A DNA stretch of 64,000 nt from Pseudomonas oryzihabitans (lineage in GTDB: Bacteria > Pseudomonadota > Gammaproteobacteria > Pseudomonadales > Pseudomonadaceae): positions 1 through 64,000 of the forward strand of contig NZ_VDND01000002.1 in NCBI RefSeq assembly GCF_007665395.1, given 5' to 3'. Both the position numbers and the translations under genes were made by a program. Below, piece by piece: positions 26,049 to 36,560 of this stretch. The notes beneath the pieces are model-generated. The model was not told the DNA's origin, did not search any database, and saw only the letters and a list, made by a program, of their open reading frames with translations. The first letter of the stretch is position 1. Each line of letters starts with the position of its first letter.

Positions 26049-27404
26049 ATGTCCACCACCGTTTTTGATTCCGTGCTCTTCCGCGACATGTTCGGCACTG
26101 CCGAGATGCGTAACGTTTTCTCCGATCAGGCGCTGATCGAGCGCTATATCGAGGTCGAGGTCGCTCTGGCTCGAGCCCAGGCTCGCTGCGGGGTCATTCC
26201 CGCTGCTGCTGCTGAAGAGATCGCTGCCAGGTCACGCTTCGAAGCGCTGGATCTGGCGCTCATGCAGCACGAAACGGAAATCGTCGGCTATCCGATTCTG
26301 CCGCTGGTGGAGCAGCTTTCGAAGATCTGCGGTGAAGCGGGGCGCTACGTACATTGGGGGGCCACCACTCAGGACATCATGGATACCGCTGTCGTACTCC
26401 AGGTCCGGGCGGCGTTGGCCTTGGTGGAGCGTGATGTTCAGGCTGTCCGGGGTCTGCTGGCCGGACTCGCCGAGCGCTACCGCGACACCCCCATGGCCGG
26501 TCGTACCCACCTGCAACACGCGCTGCCCATCACCTTTGGCTACAAGTGCGCGGTCTGGTTGAGCATGTTCGATCGCCACGCAGAGCGGCTCGTGGAAATG
26601 CGTAAGCGAGTTCTCGTAGGACAGTTCGCTGGTGCCGCCGGGACCCTGGCATCGCTGGGCGACAAGGGCCTGGAGGTCCAGGAAGCGCTGATGGAAGAAC
26701 TGGACCTGCACGTGCCTCAGGCTACCTGGCACGTGGCTCGTGACGGTCTAGCCGAGGCGCTCAACGTGCTGGCACTGATCACTGGCTCGCTAGGCAAGGT
26801 TGCCTTGGACGTGATGATGATGATGACCAGCGAGCTGGGCGAAGCCTATGAGCCCTTCGTCAAGGGCCGTGGTGCCAGCAGCACCATGCCGCAGAAACGT
26901 AACCCCATCTCCTGCGAGCTGATGTATGCCGCTGCGAAGGGCGTGCGTCAGCAGGCTGGCCTGATGCTCGACGCCATGATCCAGGACTTCGAGCGTTCTA
27001 CCGGCCCCTGGCAGGCAGAGTGGGTGGCCATTCCCGAAGCCTTTGCGCTTACCGGAGCCTCTCTGTACCAGGCCAAGTTCATGCTGGGCGGGTTGGATGT
27101 TCGTACTGAACGCATGCGCCAGAACCTGGACATGACCAGAGGCCTGATCGTCGCTGAAGCAGTGATGATGGGGCTGGCGCCCGAACTGGGTCGTCAGGTT
27201 GCCCATGATGTGGTTTACGAGGCCTGTCGAGTGGCGAACGACGAGAACGTCAGCCTCCTCGACGCGCTGCTGCGGCGCAGCGACGTCAGCGATCGCCTTG
27301 GTCGTGCCGAGCTGGAGCGCCTGACAGATCCCGCTAATTACCTGGGCCTGGCGCCCGAGATGGTTGACCGCGCTCTGGCTCGACCGGGTTCGGTACGGCG
27401 CTAA
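26049..27404 (+). CDS. Fumarase/aspartase-superfamily lyase (PcaB/adenylosuccinate-lyase-like)
   Basis: 451 aa. It shows the three conserved regions of the superfamily: YVHWGATTQDIMDT, GRTHLQHALPITFGYK and the catalytic-loop SSTMPQKRNPISCE. Length and the second motif are closest to 3-carboxy-cis,cis-muconate cycloisomerase, but no protocatechuate genes are near, and purB normally stands elsewhere. The downstream dicarboxylate carrier suggests a substrate that yields fumarate or is itself a dicarboxylate, such as an N- or S-succinyl adduct. GCT/CGT-rich codon use differs from the neighbouring genes and hints at acquisition. The exact reaction is unknown. Confidence 0.75.
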   Translation: MSTTVFDSVLFRDMFGTAEMRNVFSDQALIERYIEVEVALARAQARCGVIPAAAAEEIAARSRFEALDLALMQHETEIVGYPILPLVEQLSKICGEAGRYVHWGATTQDIMDTAVVLQVRAALALVERDVQAVRGLLAGLAERYRDTPMAGRTHLQHALPITFGYKCAVWLSMFDRHAERLVEMRKRVLVGQFAGAAGTLASLGDKGLEVQEALMEELDLHVPQATWHVARDGLAEALNVLALITGSLGKVALDVMMMMTSELGEAYEPFVKGRGASSTMPQKRNPISCELMYAAAKGVRQQAGLMLDAMIQDFERSTGPWQAEWVAIPEAFALTGASLYQAKFMLGGLDVRTERMRQNLDMTRGLIVAEAVMMGLAPELGRQVAHDVVYEACRVANDENVSLLDALLRRSDVSDRLGRAELERLTDPANYLGLAPEMVDRALARPGSVRR

Positions 27405-27476
27405 ATCCCGCTCGCGCCGGAATAGCGCCGGCGCGTCTCGCTTCGATTCGATAATGACAACAACGAGATCGATACC

Positions 27477-28802
27477 ATGTCAGCAGCTACCGACACGGCT
27501 CCTGCCGTTAGCAAAAAGCCCTTATACAAGGACCTGACCTTCCAGGTCGTCGCCGCGATGATGCTGGGCATCGTCTGCGGGCTGGTGTTCCCTGACTTCG
27601 CCGCTTCCCTGAAGATTCTGGGCGACATCTTCCTGAAATTGATCAAGACCGCCGTGGCGCCCTTGGTGTTCTTCACCGTGGTGCACGGTATTGCGTCCGC
27701 AGGAGACATCAAGCGCGTGGGCAAGGTGGGTTGGCGCGCACTGGTCTACTTCGAGGTGGTGTCTACCGTAGCGCTGGCGCTGGGCCTGATATGGGGAAAT
27801 CTGCTCAGCATTGGCTCCAATATGTACGGCAGCCACCCCAGCAGCAGTACCGCTGCTGCTGCGAGTGCCGCCATCGCCAAGGGTGCCCAGGGACCCATGT
27901 CCACCAAGGACTTCATCTACGGCATCTTTCCCGACAACTTCGTCGGTGCCTTCGCCGGTGGCCAGCTGCTACAGGTGCTGGTCATAGCCGTGCTGTTTGG
28001 CTTCGCCCTGCTGGCGCTCAAGCAGGAGCGCCGCGAAGTAGTAGAAGACGGCCTGAACCGGGTGTCGGAGTGTTTCTTCGAGTTCATCAACCTGATCATG
28101 AAGTTCGCTCCCATCGGCGCCTTCGGGTCGGTGGCCTATGCCGTTGGCAGCAACGGCACCGCAGTGCTGTTGTCGCTGGCTAATCTGGTGCTGATGTTCT
28201 ACGCGGCAGTGGCCTTGTTCATCTTCGTCATCCTGGGCGCCGTGTGTCGGCTGGCCGGCTTCAGCCTCTGGCGCTTCCTCAAGTACATCAAGGACGAGGT
28301 CTTCATCGTCATAGGGACAGCGTCCTCGGAAAGCGCCTTGCCGCGACTGCTGCAAAAGCTGGAGAAGTTCGGCTGCTCAAAGCAGAGCGTCGGCTTGGTA
28401 CTTCCCACCGGTTACGCCTTCAACCTCGACGGCACCTCCATCTACATGTCCCTGGGTGTGCTGTTTATCGCCAACGCCTATGGCGTCCCGCTGACCTGGG
28501 AGCAGCAGCTGGGCATCGTCGCCCTGATGCTGGTGACGTCGAAGGGTGCAGCGGCGGTGTCGGGTGGCAGTTTCGTGGTGTTCGCCGCCACGGTGACGGC
28601 GATTGGTGTGCTACCGGTAGAGGGCCTGGCGCTACTGTTTGGCGTCTACCGCTTCATGTCCATGGCCATCGCGACCTGTAACACCATTGGCAATAGCGTC
28701 GCTACCGTAGTCGTGGCCAAGTGGTCCGGCGAATTCGTCGAAACTCAGGCGCGCCAGGAATACGTGCGAGTCTTAGGCCGCCAGCCGAGCCAGGCCCTGT
28801 GA
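27477..28802 (+). CDS. Dicarboxylate/amino acid:cation symporter (DAACS, GltP/DctA-like)
   Basis: 441 aa, eight TM helices plus two re-entrant hairpins. HP1 contains the serine-rich GTASSESALPRLLQKLE; TM7 has the NLDGTSIYMS cation motif; HP2 lies near VTSKGAAAVSGGSFVV. These identify the glutamate/C4-dicarboxylate family. It follows the lyase by 72 bases, in the same direction and with the same codon style, so it probably imports the lyase substrate or a C4 acid. Confidence 0.88.
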   Translation: MSAATDTAPAVSKKPLYKDLTFQVVAAMMLGIVCGLVFPDFAASLKILGDIFLKLIKTAVAPLVFFTVVHGIASAGDIKRVGKVGWRALVYFEVVSTVALALGLIWGNLLSIGSNMYGSHPSSSTAAAASAAIAKGAQGPMSTKDFIYGIFPDNFVGAFAGGQLLQVLVIAVLFGFALLALKQERREVVEDGLNRVSECFFEFINLIMKFAPIGAFGSVAYAVGSNGTAVLLSLANLVLMFYAAVALFIFVILGAVCRLAGFSLWRFLKYIKDEVFIVIGTASSESALPRLLQKLEKFGCSKQSVGLVLPTGYAFNLDGTSIYMSLGVLFIANAYGVPLTWEQQLGIVALMLVTSKGAAAVSGGSFVVFAATVTAIGVLPVEGLALLFGVYRFMSMAIATCNTIGNSVATVVVAKWSGEFVETQARQEYVRVLGRQPSQAL

Positions 28803-28806
28803 GGCG

Positions 28807-28872
28807 AAGGCCTCACATGCCCCGGCGGAATGATGTGAGTCCTTTATAGCGTTTGAAGGCCAGCCGCCGGGG
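28807..28872 (+). terminator. Hairpin with pseudoknot potential after the symporter
   Basis: Stem AAGG-C-CTCACAT (28807-28818) with ATGTGAG-T-CCTT (28833-28844), one mismatch, then TATA: a plausible terminator. Its loop holds CCCCGGCGG (28820-28828), perfectly complementary to CCGCCGGGG at 28864-28872, so an H-type pseudoknot can form. Confidence 0.5.
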
Positions 28873-28941
28873 TTCGATAGTGCAGGACGACCCTGCCGGA
28901 CGCCTCCGGCACCTTCCTTCGCTATCGCCTGGAGCCTTGTC

Positions 28942-30162
28942 ATGGCCGCCGCTTCCACCCTGCATACCGCCCACTGCCTCGCCTCCGTGGGCGTCTCCGA
29001 GATCCTCAAGATCACCGAGCGCGCCAATGCGCTGCGCCGCGAGGGGGCCGATCTGCTGGTGCTGGGCGCGGGCGAGCCGGACTTCGATACGCCGGAGCCC
29101 ATCAAGGAGGCGGCGATCCAGGCCATCCGTGACGGCCAGACCAAGTACACGGCGCTCGACGGCAGCCCGGCGCTCAAGGACGCCATTCGCCGCAAGTTCG
29201 CCCGGGAGAACCAGTTGGTCTTCGCCCAGGACGAGGTGACGGCCTCGGCCGGCGCCAAGCAGGTGATCTTCAACGCCATGATGGCGACCCTCGATCCGGG
29301 CGACGAGGTGATCATTCCCGCGCCCTTCTGGGTGACCTATGCCGACATCGTCGCCATCCTCGGCGGCACGCCGGTGGTGCTGCCGTGCCGTGAGGCAGAC
29401 GGTTTTCGCCTCACCGCGCCAGCCCTCGAGGCGGCGATCACGCCGCGTACGCGGTGGGTGATGCTCAACTCGCCGTCCAATCCCTCGGGGGCGGCCTATG
29501 GCGAAGAACATTATCGACCGCTGCTGGAGGTGCTGCTGCGCCATCCGCAGGTGTGGCTGATGGTGGACGACATGTACGAGCACATCCTCTACGACGGCTT
29601 CCGCTTCGTCACCCCGGCGGCGCTGGAGCCGCGCCTGCGCGAGCGGACCCTGACCATCAACGGGGTTTCCAAGGCCTATGCCATGACCGGTTGGCGACTG
29701 GGCTATGCCGGTGGCCCGCGGGCGCTGATCCAGGCCATGGCCAGCGTGCAGAGCCAGGTGACCTCCTGCCCGTGCTCGGTGAGCCAGGCCGCGGCCATCG
29801 CGGCGCTGGACGGCCCGCAGGACATCGTGCGCGAGCGCTGCGAGCAATTTCGCGAGCGGCGGGATCTGGTGGTGGAGGCGCTGAATGCGGTTCCGGGCTT
29901 ATCGGCGCGACGGCCCGAGGGGGCCTTCTATGTCTACGCCAACTGTGCGGGGGTGCTGGGCCGGCGAACGCCGGGCGGGGAATTGATCGACAGCGATACC
30001 GCCTTCGCCCGTTACCTGATGGACGAAGGCGGGGTGGCGGTGGTGCCAGGCTCGGCGTTCGGCCTGGCGCCGTATTTCCGGGTGTCCTACGCCACCTCCC
30101 GCGCGGTGCTGGAGGAAGCCTGCCACCGGATCGCCCAGGCGACCCGGCGGTTGCTGGCCTGA
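28942..30162 (+). CDS. Class I aspartate aminotransferase-type PLP enzyme
   Basis: 406 aa, type-I-beta aspartate aminotransferase. The PLP lysine is in INGVSKAYAMTGWRLGY. The substrate-binding LGAGEPDFDTPEPI, the NSPSNPSGA segment and C-terminal FRVSYATS, whose Arg binds the alpha-carboxylate, are present. Several paralogues are usual in pseudomonads, so the amino acid it prefers is not certain. Its stop abuts the convergent gene's stop without a gap. Confidence 0.85.
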   Translation: MAAASTLHTAHCLASVGVSEILKITERANALRREGADLLVLGAGEPDFDTPEPIKEAAIQAIRDGQTKYTALDGSPALKDAIRRKFARENQLVFAQDEVTASAGAKQVIFNAMMATLDPGDEVIIPAPFWVTYADIVAILGGTPVVLPCREADGFRLTAPALEAAITPRTRWVMLNSPSNPSGAAYGEEHYRPLLEVLLRHPQVWLMVDDMYEHILYDGFRFVTPAALEPRLRERTLTINGVSKAYAMTGWRLGYAGGPRALIQAMASVQSQVTSCPCSVSQAAAIAALDGPQDIVRERCEQFRERRDLVVEALNAVPGLSARRPEGAFYVYANCAGVLGRRTPGGELIDSDTAFARYLMDEGGVAVVPGSAFGLAPYFRVSYATSRAVLEEACHRIAQATRRLLA

Positions 30163-30945
30163 TCAGCCGGCCGGCGGGGCGGGCGGGGCCGGCGGCTGCA
30201 CGCCCGGAGCGACCGGCTGGACGCCGGGGGGCGGGGGCGGCGGCAGGCGACCGGGGCCGGGCGGGGGCGGCGGAACATCCAGGGTCTGCAGCGAATTGGC
30301 ATCGGCGCCCAGGGCGCTGACCCGGAAGGCCCGACCCTGGGCATTGGCGATCAGCTCGCCGCGGGCGGCCACGCTGGCGCCGGGCTTGAGCAGGGCGTCC
30401 AGGCGCAGCGCCTCATGGGGCGGCAGGCGCAGGGCGGTACCGTCCTGCAGCAGGGCGCCGTTCACGTCGCCGCGCGGACCGTGCAGCAACTGGACGATCT
30501 GGCCTTGCAGGCTGTCGCCATTGCGTTCCGCGCCAGGGGGCGGCGGAGCCGGCGGACGCGGGCCGCCGACCCGGTCGGGGCCCTGGTCGACGACGGTCTT
30601 GCCGCTCTGGACGTTGGTCAGGGACACGGCCTGGACCAGCGGCAGGCTGGCGGCGCGCAGGCCGGCGACGTTGATGGTATCGCCCGGCTTGAAGGTGGCG
30701 GCCAGTTGCTCGGACAGGTGCGGCGGGGTGTTGACCTCGGTACCGTCGGCCAGGATCAGGCCGTCGATGTCGCCCCGGGGATTGATCAGGAACTGCTTGA
30801 GTTGGCCCTGCTGGGTGGGAATCTGGGCACTGGCGGCGGTGGTGGTAGCGGTGCTGCCGGCGGGTGCGGTTTGTGCCAGGACGAGGCCGCTGACGGACAG
30901 CAGGGCGAAGGTCCCGATCACGAGGGTTTGGGTCTTGGTAGGCAT
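30163..30945 (-). CDS. Periplasmic two-repeat protein with Pro-rich tail, sigma54 target
   Basis: 260 aa. A signal peptide (about 1-24, LVIGTFALLSVSGLVLAQ) precedes two homologous units of about 60 residues: GQLKQFLINPRGDIDGLIL...LPGDTI-like and GQIVQLLHGPRGDVNGALL...LKPGASV. Each looks like a small beta-barrel/OB-type fold. They are joined by a proline-rich linker and followed by a PPPPGPGRLPPPPPPG-type tail. Function unrecognised. A -24/-12 promoter lies 33 bases upstream, and the NtrC-type regulator gene ends 153 bases upstream on the same strand, so this is its probable target. Confidence 0.8.
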   Translation of the reverse strand: MPTKTQTLVIGTFALLSVSGLVLAQTAPAGSTATTTAASAQIPTQQGQLKQFLINPRGDIDGLILADGTEVNTPPHLSEQLAATFKPGDTINVAGLRAASLPLVQAVSLTNVQSGKTVVDQGPDRVGGPRPPAPPPPGAERNGDSLQGQIVQLLHGPRGDVNGALLQDGTALRLPPHEALRLDALLKPGASVAARGELIANAQGRAFRVSALGADANSLQTLDVPPPPPGPGRLPPPPPPGVQPVAPGVQPPAPPAPPAG

Positions 30946-30977
30946 GGATGACTCCTGCGGTGGTTGACGATGAGGAT

Positions 30978-30996
30978 ATTGCAGGGGCTGTGCCAA
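30978..30996 (-). promoter_or_regulatory. Sigma54 (-24/-12) promoter
   Basis: On the minus strand TTGGCACAGCCCCTGCAAT has GG and GC separated by exactly 10 bases and matches YTGGCACG-N4-TTGCW closely. The predicted start near 30970 leaves a leader of about 25 bases with AGGAG before the ATG. Confidence 0.82.
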
Positions 30997-31059
30997 CTTT
31001 TTATTTACTTATAGATCAATGACTTAAACTAATTTTGGGCGATCGGCGCGGGCGACTGC

Positions 31060-31095
31060 GTCCGACTTGCGGACACCCCTGTCGGCAAAGCGGAC
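31060..31095. promoter_or_regulatory. Paired enhancer (UAS) palindromes for the NtrC-type regulator
   Basis: GTCCGACTTGCGGAC (31060-31074) and GTCGGCAAAGCGGAC (31081-31095). The second, read on the other strand, is GTCCGCTTTGCCGAC, differing from the first at only three positions. The centres are 21 bases (two helical turns) apart and lie about 100-120 bases upstream of the sigma54 start. Confidence 0.75.
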
Positions 31096-31098
31096 AGC

Positions 31099-32420
<1,322 letters not shown>

Positions 32421-32436
<16 letters not shown>

Positions 32437-33866
32437 GGCAGCAGGATCTCGAAGCGGGTAGGGGCGGGTTGTTCGGCCAGGCGCGCCTCGCCGCCGTGGG
32501 CGCGGGCGGTCTCGCGGACCAGGGCCAGGCCGAGGCCGGTGCCCTCGGGGCGGCCGGTGACGAAGGGTTCGAAGAGCTGACTGCGCAGGTCTGCCGGTGG
32601 ACCCTGGCCCTCGTCTTCCACGGCGAGCACCAGCCAGTCGCCACGGCGCCTGGCCTCGAGGCGGATCTCGCTGTCGGCCGGCGCCGCCTGCAGGGCGTTG
32701 AGCAGCAGGTTGTCCAGGGCCCGGGCCAGGGCGTCACGGTCGAACAGGCCCTGGTCGACGGCGACCCGAGCGCTCAGGCGGATGCCGCGCTGCCCGGCCT
32801 GGTCTTCGTGGGCGGCCAATACCTCCTGGCAGAAGGCAGGGAGGGCGACGCGGGTCGGCTGCAGCTGGGGTGGCTGGGTGAGGTCGAGCAGGCGGCGCAG
32901 CAGGCTGTCCAGGCGGGTGATCTGCAGGAGGATGGCGTCCAGCGCCCGTTGCTGGCGCCCGGCATCGCCGGCCAGGGCGTTCTCCGCCTTGAGGCGCATG
33001 GCGGCGAGGGGATTGCGGATCTCGTGGGCGACCCCGGCGGCGACCCGGCCGAGCGCGGCCAGGCGTTCGCTGGCATGCACCTGGGTGGCCAGGCGCTGGG
33101 CTTCGCCGCGGGCCTGGGCCAGGCGCTGGCCGGCCTGGTTGAGCGCGGCCAGCACCCGGTCCAACTCCCGCTCGCCGGTGAGGGCGAGGGTCGGCAGGTC
33201 GTGACTGGCGGTCGCCCCGAGGTCGCGCTCGACCCGGGCGACATGGCGCGACCACTGCCAGGTGAGGCGGCCGAGCAACAGGGTGGTGGCGAGCATGGCC
33301 AGCAACAGCAGGCCCAGCCCCAGCTTGAGCTGGCGCTGGCCACTGCCGTCGGCGAAGGTGAGACGGGTCAGGGTCCAGGCGGCGAGATTGGTGATGGGGC
33401 CGGACAGCGGGCAGGCGGCGACCAGCACGGTGGTGCCGTCGACACTGAAGGATTCGCTCAGGCCACGCACCTCGGCCAGGCTGGCGGCGGCGAGCTGCGC
33501 CAGGTGCTGGCGCTCGGCGTCGGCGAGGGTGAAGGGGCTGGCGTCGGCCAGCAACCCGGCCTGTTCCTGCCACAACCCTCCGGCCATGCCGCGATAGCGC
33601 AGCAGGGCGACGCTGGCCACGCCGGTCAGGCCCTGGCGCAACGCCGGATCGGCCAGGCCGGCGCTGGGCCCGGACCAGCCGTTGCTGTAGAAGCGGTAGC
33701 TGCTGGCGATGGTCTGGCAGGCCTGCTCGGCTTCGACCCTGGCCTGGCCGAGCTGGGCGTTCTCCGATTGGCGCAGGAGCAGGATCATCAGCCAGCCGAC
33801 CCCGATGGCCATGCCGCCGAGCAACAGCAACACGGCCAGCAGACGACTGCGCAGCGATCCGAACAT
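32421..33866 (-). CDS. Membrane sensor histidine kinase
   Basis: 481 aa. TM1 (about 9-31) and TM2 (about 181-202) flank a periplasmic sensor domain of about 150 residues without a recognised motif. Then come a HAMP-like linker, an H-box with His281 (VAAGVAHEIRNPLAAMRL), N-box DNLLLNALQAAP, G1 VEDEGQGPP and G2 GTGLGLALV. It is the partner of the overlapping NtrC-type regulator. The ligand is unknown; the pair seems dedicated to the adjacent periplasmic protein. Confidence 0.92.
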
Positions 33867-33939
33867 GGGGCTCTCTCTTCCAGGCCTTGGCCTGGATAGA
33901 GTGCCACACCCCGGCGGAGTTCGCGGTCTGGAGCGGCGG

Positions 33940-35091
33940 TCAGCCGCGTTGGCCGAATTCCACCTCCTGCGCCGTCCAGCCGGCGACCCGCTCGCTCAGC
34001 GACAGCCCCAGCCCCGGACGGGTCGGCACCTGCATGCGGCCGTCACGGGTTTCCAGGCGTTCGTTGAACAGCGGCTCCAGCCATTCGAAATGTTCCACCC
34101 AGGGTTCGGTGGGGTAGGTGGCAGCCAGGTGCACGTGCAGTTCCATGGCGAAGTGCGGCGCCAGCATCACGCCGGCCTGCTCGGCCAGGGCGGCTACCTT
34201 GAGGAAGGGGGTGATGCCGCCGACCCGTGGCGCGTCGGGCATCAGGAAGTCGGCGCCGCGCAGGCGGATGAATTCCTGGTGCTCGGCGAGGCTGGTGAGC
34301 ATCTCGCCGGTGGCGATGGGGGTGTCGAAGGCGGCGGCCAGGGCGGCGTGGCCCTCGGCGTCGTAGCAGTCCAGGGGCTCCTCGATCCAGATCAGGTTGA
34401 ATTCCTCGAAGCGCCGGCACATGCGCTGGGCGGTGGGTCGGTCCCATTGCTGGTTGGCGTCGACCATCAGCGGGAAGCTGTCGCCCAGGTGCTGGCGCAC
34501 GCGGGCGACGCGCGCAAGGTCAAGGGCGCAATCGGGCTGGCCGACCTTGAGCTTGATGCCGCCGATACCCTTCTCGCGGGAAAGATCGGTGTTCACCAGC
34601 AACTGCTCCAGCGGCGTGTGCAGGAAGCCGCCGGAAGTGTTGTAGCAGCGCACCGAGTCGCGCTGGGCGCCGAGCAGGCGGGCCAGGGAGAGGTTGGCAC
34701 GGCGGGCCTTGAGGTCCCAGAGGGCCACGTCGAAGGCGCCGATGGCCTGGGTGGCCAGGCCGCTGCGCCCCACCGAGGCACCGGCCCAGCAGAGCTTGGT
34801 CCAGAGTTTCTGGATGTCGCTGGGGTTCTCGTCGAGCAGCGCCGGGGCGATTTCCCGGGCGTGGGCGAACTGGCCCGGGCCACCGGCGCGTTTGGAATAG
34901 CTGAAGCCCAGGCCGCGCTGGCCGTCGCGGGTCTCGATCTCGACGAAGAGGATGGCGATCTCGGTCATCGGCTTCTGCCGGCCAGTCAGTACCTTGGCGT
35001 CGCTGATGGGGGTGGCCAGCGGCAGGAACACGGAGGCCAGGCGGACCCAGGTGATGCGGTCCTGGTCGGCGCTGTAGGAGGTATCGGTCAT
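33940..35091 (-). CDS. L-talarate/galactarate dehydratase (enolase superfamily)
   Basis: 383 aa mandelate-racemase subgroup enzyme. The KxK base is Lys180/Lys182 (GGIKLKVGQPD); metal ligands are Asp211 (VDANQQWD), Glu237 (IEEPLD) and Glu263 (TGEML); the second base is His313 (APHFAMELHVHL). The N-terminal SDAKVLTGRQKPMTEIAILF is typical of TalrD/GalrD, which give 5-keto-4-deoxyglucarate. It is 23 bases downstream of the hexarate MFS transporter in the same operon under a LacI regulator. Confidence 0.85.
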   Translation of the reverse strand: MTDTSYSADQDRITWVRLASVFLPLATPISDAKVLTGRQKPMTEIAILFVEIETRDGQRGLGFSYSKRAGGPGQFAHAREIAPALLDENPSDIQKLWTKLCWAGASVGRSGLATQAIGAFDVALWDLKARRANLSLARLLGAQRDSVRCYNTSGGFLHTPLEQLLVNTDLSREKGIGGIKLKVGQPDCALDLARVARVRQHLGDSFPLMVDANQQWDRPTAQRMCRRFEEFNLIWIEEPLDCYDAEGHAALAAAFDTPIATGEMLTSLAEHQEFIRLRGADFLMPDAPRVGGITPFLKVAALAEQAGVMLAPHFAMELHVHLAATYPTEPWVEHFEWLEPLFNERLETRDGRMQVPTRPGLGLSLSERVAGWTAQEVEFGQRG

Positions 35092-35114
35092 GGCTAAGTC
35101 TCCAGGGTGAGGGA

Positions 35115-36473
35115 TCAGGGACGGGTGGCGGTCAGGACGGCGTCGGCGGGGGCAGGGGGCTCGTCGTTGAGTTCGCCGAGGTCCAGGCGCTTGAGCGGGC
35201 CGACGATGACCAGGTAGGAGAAGGCGCCGAGCAGGCCCATGGCGGCGACGTAGGTGAGGGCCACGTCGAAGGAGCCGAGCTGGTTGATCATCAGGCCGAT
35301 GGCCAGTGGGGTGACGATGCTGGCGATGTTGCCGCAGAAGTTGAAGATCGCCCCACTCACGCCCATGGCGCGCTTGGGCGAGACGTCGCCGACGATGCAC
35401 CAGCCGAGGTTGCCCACGCCCTTGGCGAAGAAGGCGATGGACATCACCAGGGTCACCAGGGCGATGGACTGGGTGTAGTTGGCCACCACGATGCTGCTGG
35501 AGAGCAGCAGGCCGACGATGATCGGCGTCTTGCGCGCGGCGGTGAGGCTGTAGCCGCGGCGCAGCATGCCGTCGGACCAGAGTCCGCCGAGGACGCCGCC
35601 GAGGCAGCCGGCCACCGGCGGGATGGCGGCGATCAGGCCGACCTTGAGCATCGTCAGGCCCTTGGCCTCGACCAGGTAGGTGGGAAACCAGGTGAGGAAG
35701 AACCAGGTGATGGTGGTCAGGCAGAACTGCCCCAGGTAGATGCCGAGCATCATGCGATTGCCGCTGATGGCCTTGAGGGTACGCCAGCTGAAGGGCGCCC
35801 GGGTGTCGCCCAGGTCGGGCAGGCCGCCGCCGGCCTCGATATGGTCCAGTTCGCTCTGGCTGACCCTTTTGTCGTGCCGCGGCTCCTGCACGGTGGCGAA
35901 CCACAGCAGGCCGATGAGGATGCCAGCGCCGCCGGTCCAGAAGAACACGTGCTCCCAGCCGAACTGGTTGAGCAGGATCACCATCAGCGGGGTGAACACC
36001 GCCAGGGCGAAGTACTGCGCCGACTGGAAGATGGCGGTGGCCAGGCCGCGCTCCTGGCGCGGGAACCACATCACGGTGAGGCGGTTATTGGCGGGAAAGG
36101 CCGGGGATTCGGCCACGCCCATCAGGAAACGCAATACGAACAGCGCCAGCAGGGCCGAGGAGAAGAGGCCGACGTAGCCTTGCAGGAAGGTCAGCGCCGA
36201 CCAGAGGATGAGGCTGGCGCCCAGCACCAGCCGCGAGCCGAAGCGGTCGAGCACGATGCCGCCGGGAATCTGCATGGCGGTGTAGGCCCAGCCGAAGGCG
36301 GAGAAGGCCAGGCCCATGGCCACGGCGTCGAAGCCGAGGTCGTGGCGCATGGCCGGTGCGGCGATGGAGAGGGTGGCGCGGTCGACGTAGTTGAACACCG
36401 TGACCAGGAAGATCATCGCCAGGACCAGATAGCGGACGTGGGTACGCCGCGACGGAGCGGTGGGGGTGCGCAT
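35115..36473 (-). CDS. MFS hexarate transporter (ACS family, GudP/GarP-like)
   Basis: 452 aa, twelve TM helices. The ACS-family start RYLVLAMIFLVTVFNYVDRATLSIA and the MFS loop IPGGIVLDRFGSR match glucarate/galactarate:H+ symporters. Met at 36473 was chosen; the frame extends 28 residues further over the operator without homology. It is the first gene of the operon with the galactarate/talarate dehydratase, under a LacI-type operator. Confidence 0.88.
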   Translation of the reverse strand: MRTPTAPSRRTHVRYLVLAMIFLVTVFNYVDRATLSIAAPAMRHDLGFDAVAMGLAFSAFGWAYTAMQIPGGIVLDRFGSRLVLGASLILWSALTFLQGYVGLFSSALLALFVLRFLMGVAESPAFPANNRLTVMWFPRQERGLATAIFQSAQYFALAVFTPLMVILLNQFGWEHVFFWTGGAGILIGLLWFATVQEPRHDKRVSQSELDHIEAGGGLPDLGDTRAPFSWRTLKAISGNRMMLGIYLGQFCLTTITWFFLTWFPTYLVEAKGLTMLKVGLIAAIPPVAGCLGGVLGGLWSDGMLRRGYSLTAARKTPIIVGLLLSSSIVVANYTQSIALVTLVMSIAFFAKGVGNLGWCIVGDVSPKRAMGVSGAIFNFCGNIASIVTPLAIGLMINQLGSFDVALTYVAAMGLLGAFSYLVIVGPLKRLDLGELNDEPPAPADAVLTATRP

Positions 36474-36538
36474 TGTTATTGTCCTTTTCAGCGGGCAAGA
36501 CCGGCGGCGAGGCCGGCACCTGCTGAGGGACGCTAGGC

Positions 36539-36552
36539 TGATTACGCAATCA
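36539..36552. promoter_or_regulatory. LacI-type operator of the hexarate operon
   Basis: TGATTACGCAATCA, a near-perfect 14-bp palindrome with central CG, the hallmark of LacI-family sites. It lies between TTGAAT and TAGCGT on the minus strand upstream of the MFS gene. Confidence 0.65.
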
Positions 36553-36560
36553 TTCAAGCG

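Noticed and set aside
26049..27404. Lyase gene as purB or argH
   Set aside because: Context (UTRA regulator, dicarboxylate symporter) and the STMPQKRNP loop variant do not fit the housekeeping enzymes, which are encoded in other conserved contexts.
33867..33905. Second sigma54 promoter before the sensor kinase (TGTGGCACTCTATCC)
   Set aside because: The -24 part looks right but there is no GC at the required 10-base spacing.
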